Assembly: GCA_937997345.1 (NCBI GenBank)
Contig: CALKTD010000027.1
Location: 58,116 to 122,115 of the forward strand
DNA from: an uncultured Atopobium sp.
Lineage (GTDB): Bacteria > Actinomycetota > Coriobacteriia > Coriobacteriales > Atopobiaceae
DNA length: 64,000 nucleotides
Direction: 5' to 3'
Positions 25,800 to 34,682 of this stretch are shown here, piece by piece (position 1 is the first letter of the stretch; every line of letters begins with the position of its first letter). Both the position numbers and the translations under genes were made by a program. The notes under the pieces are model-generated. The model made no database searches. It was not told the origin of the DNA and was given only the letters and a program-made list of their open reading frames with translations.

Positions 25800-28036
25800 T
25801 GCTTGCCTTTATAACGTCTGCGAGTTGCGTGAGCACTGCCCTTTCTAGCTCCTGTTTTAAGCCTCTTGATAACATCATCTGACGTAGTACCTTCAAGCTG
25901 GCTTCTAATGGCTACAATCTGATCTCTGAGCTCTGCTGCATGCTCATAATCCATTGACGCAGAAGCTTCTGCCATCTCTGCTTCCATACCAGAAAGCATA
26001 GCCTCAACCTCTGAGCGCGGAAGATTTTGAAGCTCTTCAGCAAGCAATTCTGCAGGCATCTCAAGAATCGATTCTTGCTGTTCTTCAAGCGACTCTTCGT
26101 CATCAGAGGCGGTATAGAACTCTCCGTTTTTGCGCTTACGCTTATCAATGTTTTCTGAAGCTTCAGCAATAAAGCCTGCAATATCCGTAATGGATTTCTT
26201 AACGGTCTTAGGTACAATACCGTGTTCTTTGTTAAACGCTTCCTGAATTTCTCGGCGCCTTTTTGTCTCATCTATAGCAATACGCATGGAGTCAGTGATT
26301 TTATCGGCATACATAATGACCTGGCCAGAAGCGTTTCTTGCCGCTCTACCCATAGTCTGAATGAGAGATCTTCTGTTTCTTAAAAAGCCCTCTTTATCTG
26401 CATCAAGAATAGCTACAAGAGAAACCTCTGGAATATCAAGTCCTTCTCGCAAAAGGTTAATTCCAACCAGTACGTCAATCTTTCCCTGGCGCAAATCTCT
26501 GATGATTTCTACGCGGTCAAGCGTAGCGGTGTCCGAGTGCATATAGTTGACTTTAATGCCCTCATCTAACAGGTGGTCTGTAAGATCTTCTGCCATGCGC
26601 TTGGTAAGCGTAGTAACAAGAACGCGCTCTTTTTTTGCCACTCTCTCTTTGACCTCTGAAATAAGATCATCAATCTGACCTCTTACTGGTCTGACATCAA
26701 TCTTTGGATCAAGGAGACCGGTTGGTCGAATAATCTGCTCAACCTGTTGCTGAGCAACCGTCTCTTCATAGTCTCCAGGAGTTGCAGAAACATAAATGAA
26801 CTGAGGAATACGTCCTTCAAACTCGTCAAATCTGAGCGGTCTGTTATCAAGTGCAGAAGGAAGTCTAAATCCATGATCTACCAGCGTAACCTTACGAGAC
26901 CTATCGCCCTCATACATGCCTCTAATTTGAGGAACGGTAACGTGTGACTCATCGATGATGCAGATCATGTCTTTAGGGAAATAATCAATGAGCGTATAGG
27001 GAGGCTCACCAGGAGCACGCCCATCTAAATGGCGCGAGTAGTTCTCAATACCATTGCAATAACCCATAGTCTCAAGCATCTCTAGGTCATAGTTTGTTCT
27101 TTGAGCAAGACGCTGAGCTTCTAGCAATTTATCATTTTCTTTTAGCTCTTTAACACGAGCTTCCATCTCTTCAGAGATGGTTGTAAGTGCATGGGTAATC
27201 TTTGGACGCTCAGTAACGTAGTGAGACGCTGGCCAAATTGGAATAGCATCAAACTCTCTAAGCACTTCTCCTGTTACATTACTAACCTCTGAAATACTTT
27301 CTACTTCATCACCAAAGAACTCAATACGCAGCGGATTTTCTGCATACGGCGGAAACACATCAACAACGTCTCCACGAACCCTAAACATACCGCGCTGTAG
27401 ATCGTAATCATTTCTATCGTACTGAACATCAATAAGATCTTTAATAAAATCATCGCGCTCAAGAGGAACGGATTTATCTACATTAGGAGCAAGACCTGCA
27501 TAATCTTGAGGGCTACCAATACCGTAAATACACGATACAGATGCAACTACGATGACATCTCGTCTAGATAAAAGCGATGAAGTTGCCTGGTGACGAAGCT
27601 TCTCTACTTCTTCATTGATGGAAGCATCTTTTTCTATGTACGTATCAGACTGCGGAACATACGCCTCTGGCTGGTAGTAGTCATAATACGAGACAAAATA
27701 CACAACAGCGTTGTTAGGAAAAAGTTCCTTCATCTCTGAAGCAACCTGTGCAGCCAGTGTTTTATTGGGCTCCATAATAAGTGTAGGGCGATTAAGCTTC
27801 TCAATGGTTTTTGCCATAGAGAAAGTCTTACCCGAGCCCGTAACGCCAAGAAGCGTTTGATATCTGAGACCGTCCTCAATTCCTTGAGCAAGCTTTTCTA
27901 TTGCCTGTGGCTGATCACCAGCAGGTTCAAAAGGAGATACTACCTGGAGCTTCTCTTCTCCTGCTTCACGACCAAATCGTCGCAGTTCAGCACCTATATA
28001 TTCTTTATGTTGATCTTCAGCATGAGATGCATCCAT
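25796..28036 (-). CDS. uvrB: UvrABC excinuclease subunit B
   Basis: A 746-residue UvrB helicase-like subunit, the central factor of excision repair. Walker A is GVTGSGKT (64-71), the beta-hairpin is YYDYYQPEAYVP, the helicase motif VI region is QTMGRAARN, and the C-terminal UVR domain is SMDYEHAAELRDQI. It is longer than most UvrB proteins: about 27 extra N-terminal residues, an acidic linker (DDEESLEEQQESILE) before the UVR domain, and a basic tail. A TATACT -10 box lies upstream on the minus strand, and a LexA-like sequence overlaps its -35 region. Confidence 0.97.
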   Translation of the reverse strand: MDASHAEDQHKEYIGAELRRFGREAGEEKLQVVSPFEPAGDQPQAIEKLAQGIEDGLRYQTLLGVTGSGKTFSMAKTIEKLNRPTLIMEPNKTLAAQVASEMKELFPNNAVVYFVSYYDYYQPEAYVPQSDTYIEKDASINEEVEKLRHQATSSLLSRRDVIVVASVSCIYGIGSPQDYAGLAPNVDKSVPLERDDFIKDLIDVQYDRNDYDLQRGMFRVRGDVVDVFPPYAENPLRIEFFGDEVESISEVSNVTGEVLREFDAIPIWPASHYVTERPKITHALTTISEEMEARVKELKENDKLLEAQRLAQRTNYDLEMLETMGYCNGIENYSRHLDGRAPGEPPYTLIDYFPKDMICIIDESHVTVPQIRGMYEGDRSRKVTLVDHGFRLPSALDNRPLRFDEFEGRIPQFIYVSATPGDYEETVAQQQVEQIIRPTGLLDPKIDVRPVRGQIDDLISEVKERVAKKERVLVTTLTKRMAEDLTDHLLDEGIKVNYMHSDTATLDRVEIIRDLRQGKIDVLVGINLLREGLDIPEVSLVAILDADKEGFLRNRRSLIQTMGRAARNASGQVIMYADKITDSMRIAIDETKRRREIQEAFNKEHGIVPKTVKKSITDIAGFIAEASENIDKRKRKNGEFYTASDDEESLEEQQESILEMPAELLAEELQNLPRSEVEAMLSGMEAEMAEASASMDYEHAAELRDQIVAIRSQLEGTTSDDVIKRLKTGARKGSAHATRRRYKGKH

Positions 28037-28085
28037 GAGATTCTCCTTTTCTTGTGAAAGTAGTATACCCCACTTCTCAAAACTG

Positions 28086-28097
28086 AAACACTTGTTC
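28086..28097 (-). promoter_or_regulatory. Possible LexA/SOS box before uvrB
   Basis: On the minus strand the sequence GAAC-AAGT-GTTT differs by one base from the Gram-positive core GAAC-N4-GTTC. It lies just upstream of the spacer to a TATACT -10 box, where a repressor would block polymerase. SOS control of uvrB is well known in other Gram-positives; the assignment here rests on one imperfect site. Confidence 0.4.
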
Positions 28098-28212
28098 TAT
28101 ACTATTTATAAATTGCAGAATAGTTTCAAAGTGTGACGGGTACTAAATAAATTATCTATATGCGTTAAACTAGCATTTAAATAAACAAGTTACATCAGTT
28201 AAAGGAGATACC

Positions 28213-30297
28213 TTGGGCGTCTCAGATCTTTTCTCGCTAAATAAAGCTTCAAAGCAATCTCAGGGTTCAACCCTAGAGAAGATTTTACTGCGCTCAAATA
28301 ATGTCATTGCCGCTCTTAAAGACCTTGTTGCAAACAATCAAATTACAGAGGCAGGTCTTCAAGAAATGTTGACCCGCTCAAAAAATCTCGAGAATACCAA
28401 TCTGCCCAGGGGTGATGTTCACAAGCTGGATAGAACGGGTCGCTGGTGGTTCAACGCTAACACACTGGAGTGTGCTCCAGAAGAATACGATGCTTTTATT
28501 GCAACTGAGGCTATTCTTAATATTTCACAAGATGTTGAAGCTCTAAAGAACACGCATGCTTCTGAGACAGATTTTCAGCTTGTTCGTACTACCCTCTCGC
28601 AGGTAGCAAGCCTCATGCCCAAGTCAGCTTCCCTTTCTGAGCAAGTTGCTCCCTTTAGTGGAAACGCGGACGGTAGCTCAGACTGGATGAAGCGGCTCTG
28701 GTTTGCCAACTATGTTGAGAACACGCCATTCCCTTTTAGGATGGTGTATAACTTCTCTTACAATCCACAACTTGATATTTTGGTATTTGAGTTCTTTGTA
28801 GCTCGTCCTCGCTGCTTTAGCTTCTTATCTGCAGAAAAGGCAGAGCAAATTGCAGCGGCGCGCGCCTACGCACTGCGAACTTCTCTTTGCATAGCCCGCA
28901 TGGCACTTCAAAGCTGCAAAATCTCTCGCGTCTGCATCAATGGTAGCTTGCGTGGAGAAGAGCGCATTGTCCTATCTATGGACTTAAACGAGGCTGCTCT
29001 TGCTCGCCTCTTGCCTACTGCAGCAAACACTCAAATTGACGGCAACAGCTTCCCACAAGATCCAGCGCTCAGGGTTTCTTTTGACTCTGAAGGTTGGTTT
29101 AGCGAGGTTGAGCCTTTTATGAAGCCAACAGACGAGTGGGTTTCTCCTCGTAGCTTCTTTGAGATGCCAGACCTATCTGATCGTCCTTGTTCACCAGCAG
29201 TTACCGCTGTTTGTGGAGCCCAAAAGGTAAGCGATCTTGGATACTCTGAGGCATCTCATCGCATTAGACTTTGGAACACTACTCTTAACAACATTCCAAA
29301 AGATGCTTCTACTGCAGATGCAGTTGGAAAATTTGAGGAAGCAAAAGCTTCAACTTCTGATATTTACGCCATTGAAGGCTTTGATAGAGTCATCCATGGC
29401 CTGGTCGAGGGCGCTATAGATTTCTCGGATAGAAGGTCTATGGCCGAGAAATTCCTCTTTGGCTCACCTTTGCACAAAACACTTGAATCCATAAAGAACA
29501 TCATGGACGGAGAGTCAGATCCAGATGCTCTAGAAAAGACGCTTACAGAGCTTGAGTCCCAGGTTTCACCAACCATTGATATGGGGCTATATCTGGATGA
29601 CTCTGATTCTATCTACAGGTATTTTGATTCCCTTTCAGAGCGCATAGCTTATAACCTTGCATTCCCCAATGAGCCAAGAAAACTGGTACTTATTCCAGAC
29701 ACGTATTTTATGTCTTTGGCAAGAATGGCTCGCGCCTACAACCTGCTTGAACAGCCAGAAAAAGCAGAACGCTATGCACAAGAAGCCCACAGAATTTCTC
29801 CTTTGGGAATTGATGCAACGCTGCTATTGGTAAGAACATTAGAAGATCAGTCAAAAGTTTTTGAGGCCGCAAAGCTGCTCAAAAACTTTATCGCACACAT
29901 TTTCTCCAGCTCAGATGTTGCTCTGGTGTACTATCGCCTGGCCTATATGGAATGGAAGCTAGGACGCTCTGATCTTTGTGCGACTTGCTATCAAATGGCT
30001 ATGATTATCGGTGGAAGTGTTGCTCAACCTGCAAAAGAAGAGCTTGAAGACCTTCTCAAGGCAGACGCTTCTGTTAAGAAACTAGATACCCCTCAAGAGG
30101 TCTTCTCGTTCCTTAAGCAAAATGGTGTTCCTGTCTTTGACCAAAAAGCTGTATTTAACAAGGCAGTTGCTATTGGCAGTGCATGTGTTAACGATGGCAT
30201 TTATTGTGTTGGCCAAAACATGCTCAAGAACTGCCTTGAAATTACCTTTGACGATGCGGCTGCCAAGGTAGAGAGTTCACTGAGGACGCCCTTCTAA
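28213..30297 (+). CDS. Large unknown protein with TPR-like C-terminal repeats
   Basis: A 694-residue soluble protein with no signal peptide or TM. The start is TTG at 28213 behind an AAAGGAGA site. I do not recognise the N-terminal 480 residues; they include a region with Trp/Tyr-rich strands (RMVYNFSYNPQLDILVFEFF, about residues 176-195). Residues about 495-620 look like tetratricopeptide helices (LARMARAYNLLEQPEKAERY; YYRLAYMEWKLGRSDLCATC), which suggests protein-protein contacts. It is flanked by uvrB (divergent) and coaE (convergent) and appears monocistronic. It may be restricted to Coriobacteriia. Confidence 0.75.
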   Translation: MGVSDLFSLNKASKQSQGSTLEKILLRSNNVIAALKDLVANNQITEAGLQEMLTRSKNLENTNLPRGDVHKLDRTGRWWFNANTLECAPEEYDAFIATEAILNISQDVEALKNTHASETDFQLVRTTLSQVASLMPKSASLSEQVAPFSGNADGSSDWMKRLWFANYVENTPFPFRMVYNFSYNPQLDILVFEFFVARPRCFSFLSAEKAEQIAAARAYALRTSLCIARMALQSCKISRVCINGSLRGEERIVLSMDLNEAALARLLPTAANTQIDGNSFPQDPALRVSFDSEGWFSEVEPFMKPTDEWVSPRSFFEMPDLSDRPCSPAVTAVCGAQKVSDLGYSEASHRIRLWNTTLNNIPKDASTADAVGKFEEAKASTSDIYAIEGFDRVIHGLVEGAIDFSDRRSMAEKFLFGSPLHKTLESIKNIMDGESDPDALEKTLTELESQVSPTIDMGLYLDDSDSIYRYFDSLSERIAYNLAFPNEPRKLVLIPDTYFMSLARMARAYNLLEQPEKAERYAQEAHRISPLGIDATLLLVRTLEDQSKVFEAAKLLKNFIAHIFSSSDVALVYYRLAYMEWKLGRSDLCATCYQMAMIIGGSVAQPAKEELEDLLKADASVKKLDTPQEVFSFLKQNGVPVFDQKAVFNKAVAIGSACVNDGIYCVGQNMLKNCLEITFDDAAAKVESSLRTPF

Positions 30298-30320
30298 AAG
30301 CCGTGCACGTAAACTATAAC

Positions 30321-30935
30321 TTATTGCTCTGGATGCTGGTTAAACCGAGCGTTTAACCAAAGCTCCACCTGTGCTTTAAGATCATCGAGGCCTTCAGAGT
30401 TTACAAACACCGTATCCGCCTGATTACGCAAATACATATCGGAAGGCTGATGCGCTATACGCTGCTCAAACTCTTGGCGAGAAGATCCTCGCTGTTCAGC
30501 GCGTTCTGCTCTCAGTTCCAAAGGCGCTACAACAACGACAACTTCATCAACTAGCTCAAGCAAATCTTCAACGCGGTCAAGCAGCGGAACCTCTACAAAG
30601 CAGAACTGAGCATCTGCAGTAGGAGCCTCTTTTGTAAGGAATTGACGCATATATTCCCTGATAAAAGGCATCTCAAGATCTTCTAAGAGCTCCACAGATT
30701 CACTAGTAGCAAAAGCTCTGCGACCAAGCTCTCGTCTATTTATCTCATGAGTGACAGGGTCCAACAAATCGTTTCCAAAAGCCTCTGCCACACGATACGT
30801 ACACTCGCATCCAGGTCTCAGAAGCCTACGAGAAACCTCATCAAGATCAAAGCGCAGGCCACCTGCTGCTTCAAACATTTTAGAAACAGTTGATTTGCCA
30901 GACGCCATTCCGCCGGCGAGAATTACCTTGTACAT
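30321..30935 (-). CDS. coaE: Dephospho-CoA kinase
   Basis: A 204-residue P-loop kinase for the last step of coenzyme A synthesis. Walker A is GGMASGKST (8-16), followed by FDLDEVSRRLLRPG for substrate binding and the FVEVPLL segment of the family. An in-frame GTG nine bases upstream (30944) is possible, but the ATG at 30935 has the AGGAG site at the proper distance and gives the usual short N-terminus before the P-loop. It ends an operon: the ABC ATPase gene stops 11 nt upstream. Confidence 0.9.
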   Translation of the reverse strand: MYKVILAGGMASGKSTVSKMFEAAGGLRFDLDEVSRRLLRPGCECTYRVAEAFGNDLLDPVTHEINRRELGRRAFATSESVELLEDLEMPFIREYMRQFLTKEAPTADAQFCFVEVPLLDRVEDLLELVDEVVVVVAPLELRAERAEQRGSSRQEFEQRIAHQPSDMYLRNQADTVFVNSEGLDDLKAQVELWLNARFNQHPEQ

Positions 30936-30946
30936 GTAGCTCACTC

Positions 30947-31576
30947 CTATAACTGCAGTGCTATATAAGAGCCTAGCAGTTTTACTTCTTCAGGAGTATG
31001 AGTTACCCAAATTACAACTTTTGATTCAATGAACGGTTTGACAAAGGCAATAATCTGCTGCTTAAGCGCTTCATCTAATCCCTTGAGCGGTTCATCAAAG
31101 AGCAAGATCTCTGCATCTGCAAAGAGTGTACGCAAAAGTGCAACGCGTCTCTTTTGACCACCAGAAAGCTCAGAGATAGGCTTGTTTTCTGTTCCTTCCA
31201 TCCCAACTCCACAAAGCGCCTCTTTAATACGCTCCCGTGCGCTTTGTTTTTGTTCCTGTGAATGCAACTGTAGGACAAGCATAATATTTGCCATAACGCT
31301 CAAGTTTTCCAGCAGCCTATCTTCCTGAAACATCATGACCGTTTTAGCGTCAGGCGATTTAAGCACTGTGCCTGAGTCGGCCACTTCAAGGCCACAGAGA
31401 ATACGAAGAAGTGTTGTCTTACCTGCTCCAGAGGGCTCAGAGAGTATGTATACTCCCCTCTCAAACTTGTAGGAAAAGTCATCAAGCACAATCATATTGC
31501 CAAACAATTTAGTGATGTTTTTTACCTCAAGCAAGAACCCAGATGTGTGCGTGTAATTTGTCGTATTCAAACTCAT
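30947..31576 (-). CDS. NitT/TauT-type ABC transporter ATPase with altered Walker A
   Basis: A 210-residue ABC ATPase. The frame extends upstream to 31672, but the ATG at 31576 overlaps the permease stop (ATGA), the usual coupling arrangement. It has signature LSGGQKRR and Walker B ILLFDEPLKGLD. The Walker A reads EPSGAGKTT (47-55): the first Gly of GxxGxGKT is Glu while the critical GKT is kept, so activity is possible but the change is unusual. With the permease and binding protein it forms a complete import system; the substrate is unknown. Confidence 0.85.
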   Translation of the reverse strand: MSLNTTNYTHTSGFLLEVKNITKLFGNMIVLDDFSYKFERGVYILSEPSGAGKTTLLRILCGLEVADSGTVLKSPDAKTVMMFQEDRLLENLSVMANIMLVLQLHSQEQKQSARERIKEALCGVGMEGTENKPISELSGGQKRRVALLRTLFADAEILLFDEPLKGLDEALKQQIIAFVKPFIESKVVIWVTHTPEEVKLLGSYIALQL

Positions 31577-32472
31577 GAGCAGCTCTTTTCTAACCTTGCA
31601 GCAGCCCATGAAACTAACCGCATCACGATCTTCTCGCCAAGTGCGCTCATCACAATAACCACAAGCGTCCACGCAAAAAGGGCTGGCGTATCCAAATACA
31701 CTTTAGCGTTATAGAGGTGCTCGCCAATGGAGAATGCGGGAAGGCCAATGACCTCGGCAGCAATTCCTGACTTCCAGCAAAATCCCATGGCAAGTGAGGT
31801 AGCTGTCTTAAGCGAAGGCATAAGCTGCGACAAATAAATTGCTTTAATGCGTTGCCAACCGTGAATTTGATATACATCAGCCATCTCGATGAGCTGCTGG
31901 TCAGTGCTGAGGAGCCCCTCAAGTACCGCAATGTAGATGATGGGAAGTGCCATCAAAAACGAAATTGAAATTGAGAGGTAGGGCGTGCGAACCCAGATAA
32001 GTAGCAAGATGACAAAGGATGCCACGGGAATTGATTTGATTGTAGAAATAAGCGGCTCAAACAGAATCTTTATCAGCTTGTACTTAAAACTCAAAAACGC
32101 CAGCAAGGAGCCAACTGTAAAAGCAAGTGCTCCACCAGCAAAAATACGTAAAAGAGAAAGACCAATAGAAACCCAAAACTCGCGTAGTTGAGTTAGCGAG
32201 AAAAGCGTCTGAATGGTCTGAATAGGTGAAGTTAAAACAATATCCTGATTGATGACAACCGCAGCTATCTGCCACACGACAAGCCAAAATACCAGTGCGC
32301 CTAAACGTGCTCCCCAGCTAGAAGCAACTTTGCGCACAGTCGGTTTGCCTTGAGCGCTACCCACACTTTGGGCCTGATCGTTTTTCTCGACAGAAAAATC
32401 TGCCGAGACAGCACCAGTTGTGGCATTGCCTCGGGCAGAAATACTATCTTTTATGTGCGGGTTATGCGCCAA
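31573..32472 (-). CDS. NitT/TauT-type ABC transporter permease
   Basis: A 299-residue permease of the SsuC/TauC type. After a polar, probably cytoplasmic N-terminal tail of about 50 residues it has six hydrophobic segments and the EAA loop (MADVYQIHGWQRIKAIYLSQ). It overlaps the binding-protein gene by 11 nt and the ATPase gene by 4 nt, so the three are one translational unit. Relatives import sulfonates, nitrate, or pyrimidine precursors of thiamine; nothing here singles out one. Confidence 0.85.
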   Translation of the reverse strand: MAHNPHIKDSISARGNATTGAVSADFSVEKNDQAQSVGSAQGKPTVRKVASSWGARLGALVFWLVVWQIAAVVINQDIVLTSPIQTIQTLFSLTQLREFWVSIGLSLLRIFAGGALAFTVGSLLAFLSFKYKLIKILFEPLISTIKSIPVASFVILLLIWVRTPYLSISISFLMALPIIYIAVLEGLLSTDQQLIEMADVYQIHGWQRIKAIYLSQLMPSLKTATSLAMGFCWKSGIAAEVIGLPAFSIGEHLYNAKVYLDTPALFAWTLVVIVMSALGEKIVMRLVSWAAARLEKSCS

Positions 32473-33478
32473 AGTAGAAATCGTCTCCAGGAACCTGTCC
32501 GCCTACTGCCTGAGAATTAGCCTCAGCCAGAATGCCTAAGTAACTTGAAAGCGCACTCTTCATATCTGCGCCATCAATATACGTAATATTACACTTAGGC
32601 AGCGCAACCTTGGCAATAGGCTCTGGAACAATACCGTATTTACCGACAAGCGTAGCAGCATCATCTGGATGATCAACCGCAAATGCAACAGAGTCTTTGT
32701 AGTGAGAAAGCAGGGCCGTTACCGCATCCGGAGAATCTGAGATGAGCTTTGAAGAAATAATAGTTACGCCGGCAATCAGCTTGCTCTGAGGATTGACTGC
32801 CTCCCACTCGGCGCCAAGGTCAAGAGCAACGCGAATCTGGCTGTTCTTGGTTTGTGCCACTGTAACAAAAGGCTGTGGGAGCAGCGTAATTCCCTCTGGG
32901 TCTTGCGCCAGCGCAGCAACACACTCAGTATGCTCGCTCTTCCACTCTACCTGGACGTCCTCGCCAAGTGTCATGCCATTTTTGCTCAGCAGATAGGACA
33001 GTGTGTACTCCGGGACGGCGCCTTTACCAGAAGCGTAGAGCGTCTTTCCCTTGAGATCGGAAAGCTTAGAGAGAGCACTACCTGTCTCAACAATGTAGAG
33101 AACATTGAGTACGTTGAGACAAGCTACCTTATAGGCGCCTTTGGTCTTGTTAAAGAGCGTAGCTGCAAGGTTTGCGGGAATAGATGCGACGTCAACATCG
33201 CCCTGGGCAACCTTAGCAACTACCTGATCGGGAGCATCCAAGATCTCAAATGAATAGTTGTTATCGGTGATGTTTTGCGCCTCAACCTCGCTCATAAACT
33301 TAACTAAGCCCATGGCGGTAGGTCCTTTGAGCGTTACAACTTTTACCGCAACAGGATCAGATTTCTTAGTCTCATCTCTGGTAGCATCCTGAGACTTTTC
33401 TTGGTCTGTTCCCTTGCAGCCAAACAGTGCTGTAGCTGGAACAAGACTTGCAAGCTTAAGGAACGAACGTCTATCCAT
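32462..33478 (-). CDS. NitT/TauT-type substrate-binding lipoprotein
   Basis: A 338-residue periplasmic-binding-protein-type II lipoprotein. The N-terminus DRRSFLKLA carries a Tat-type twin Arg, followed by the lipobox LFGC with Cys21. The mature part opens with VVTLKGPTAMGLVKFM, resembles SsuA/NMT1-type binding proteins and has the DLKGKTLYASGKG loop of that fold. It is the first gene of the operon, with an AGGAGTG site before the ATG. Substrate unknown. Confidence 0.83.
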   Translation of the reverse strand: MDRRSFLKLASLVPATALFGCKGTDQEKSQDATRDETKKSDPVAVKVVTLKGPTAMGLVKFMSEVEAQNITDNNYSFEILDAPDQVVAKVAQGDVDVASIPANLAATLFNKTKGAYKVACLNVLNVLYIVETGSALSKLSDLKGKTLYASGKGAVPEYTLSYLLSKNGMTLGEDVQVEWKSEHTECVAALAQDPEGITLLPQPFVTVAQTKNSQIRVALDLGAEWEAVNPQSKLIAGVTIISSKLISDSPDAVTALLSHYKDSVAFAVDHPDDAATLVGKYGIVPEPIAKVALPKCNITYIDGADMKSALSSYLGILAEANSQAVGGQVPGDDFYFGA

Positions 33479-33598
33479 GAATCACTCCTGACTCGAAAAG
33501 TTAACTGAAGCTACCTTATCACGTCTACAGCCAAATTCACACGATATACAGCATATCTTGCAAACTATTTGATACGTCCATGAAGGCAAAACACTTCC

Positions 33599-33628
33599 AT
33601 GGCGAGAAAACCTAGTTCTTCTCGCCAT
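33599..33628. repeat. Inverted GGCGAGAA pair at the end of the M42 peptidase gene
   Basis: ATGGCGAGAA (33599-33608) and its complement TTCTCGCCAT (33619-33628) form a 10-bp stem that spans the peptidase stop codon. The minus-strand side lacks a clear U-tract, so termination is uncertain. The core belongs to the family of GGCGAGAA repeats found throughout the window. Confidence 0.6.
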
Positions 33629-34673
33629 ATCCAAGGACGTACGCACGGCACAGGTTCTCGGTGCCGATAATTGCATCGATGTGGCAGCGCTCGCGACCGT
33701 GAGTGTTGAGACATGCTGGACCAAATGCGCCGCTCTTAAGATCGTTGCCGGAGAAATACGCAGCGTTTGCATCGGTTGAGAAGTGGAAGGCAACCTGCTG
33801 GTTCCACTTTTCTGGCTCAACAACCTCCTGCGCACACGCAATAAGCTTGTTGGAAACTTCCCAATCGTAAGGCGAGCGAATATCAGAAACAATGATGCCT
33901 ACGTGGTGCTCGTTTGAATTGTAGTCAGGGCCAATAAGGGTAATGTCCAGCGATACGTACTCATCCACCTCAACAGGCAAGAATGCGCCGCCGTGACCAA
34001 TCTCCTCGTACATGGGGAATGCGAACAAGGTGTTATAGAGGGGTTTCTCGCCAGATTGTGCAAGCCAGCGAAGCGTGTGAAGCTGTGCGGCAACACAAGC
34101 CTTATCATCAATAAAGCGAGAAACCATATAACCGTTGTCATACATCTCAAAGTGTGGGTCAATGGCAACAACTGCACCCTCAGAGACGCCCAGCGCACGG
34201 GCTTCCTCAGCAGAAGAAACGTCAGCAATCAACGAGATGGACATATTGTCCTCGGTGCGCTCCATGGTTCTAGCATCTTCAAAGACGTGAACAGAGTGGT
34301 GGTTGCAGATTACCTGGCCATCAACAACGGAGCCATCTCTACAGACAACGTGGCAAGTCTCGCCCTCAATGCTGTGGTAGTTGATACCGCCCAGCTGACG
34401 AACGCGTAGCGTACCGTCTGAGTTGAAGCCACGGACAATCAGGCCAATGGTATCAAGGTGGGCATTAACGCCAACGGTCTTGCTAGTATCCTTGCCTTCT
34501 ACCAGGACATATGCAGTAGCCTTATTGTCAATTTGAAGCTCATAGCCTGCCTCAGCAACAAGCTCACGAAGCAGCTCGTGAATGCGCTCATAGTAGCCAA
34601 CGGGACTATCACACTCAACAAGTTTCTTTGTAGTGTCAATCAAATACTGTGTATCAGTCTCAAAATGAGTCAT
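33612..34673 (-). CDS. M42-family aminopeptidase
   Basis: A 353-residue cytoplasmic metallopeptidase of the M42 (FrvX/YpdE glutamyl aminopeptidase) family. Metal-site elements visible are NAHLDTIGLIV, the FIDDKACVAA segment with a bridging Asp, the EEIGHGG catalytic Glu pair and the closing CLNTHGRERCHIDAIIGT. It likely trims N-terminal residues from imported peptides. It follows pepT by 9 nt in the same direction, so the two peptidases are cotranscribed. Confidence 0.85.
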   Translation of the reverse strand: MTHFETDTQYLIDTTKKLVECDSPVGYYERIHELLRELVAEAGYELQIDNKATAYVLVEGKDTSKTVGVNAHLDTIGLIVRGFNSDGTLRVRQLGGINYHSIEGETCHVVCRDGSVVDGQVICNHHSVHVFEDARTMERTEDNMSISLIADVSSAEEARALGVSEGAVVAIDPHFEMYDNGYMVSRFIDDKACVAAQLHTLRWLAQSGEKPLYNTLFAFPMYEEIGHGGAFLPVEVDEYVSLDITLIGPDYNSNEHHVGIIVSDIRSPYDWEVSNKLIACAQEVVEPEKWNQQVAFHFSTDANAAYFSGNDLKSGAFGPACLNTHGRERCHIDAIIGTENLCRAYVLGYGEKN

Positions 34674-34682
34674 GAAAATCTC

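Noticed and set aside
30936..30944. GTG start for coaE at 30944
   Set aside because: The GTG sits directly after the AGGA of the ribosome binding site, too close for initiation; the ATG at 30935 has proper spacing and matches family N-termini.
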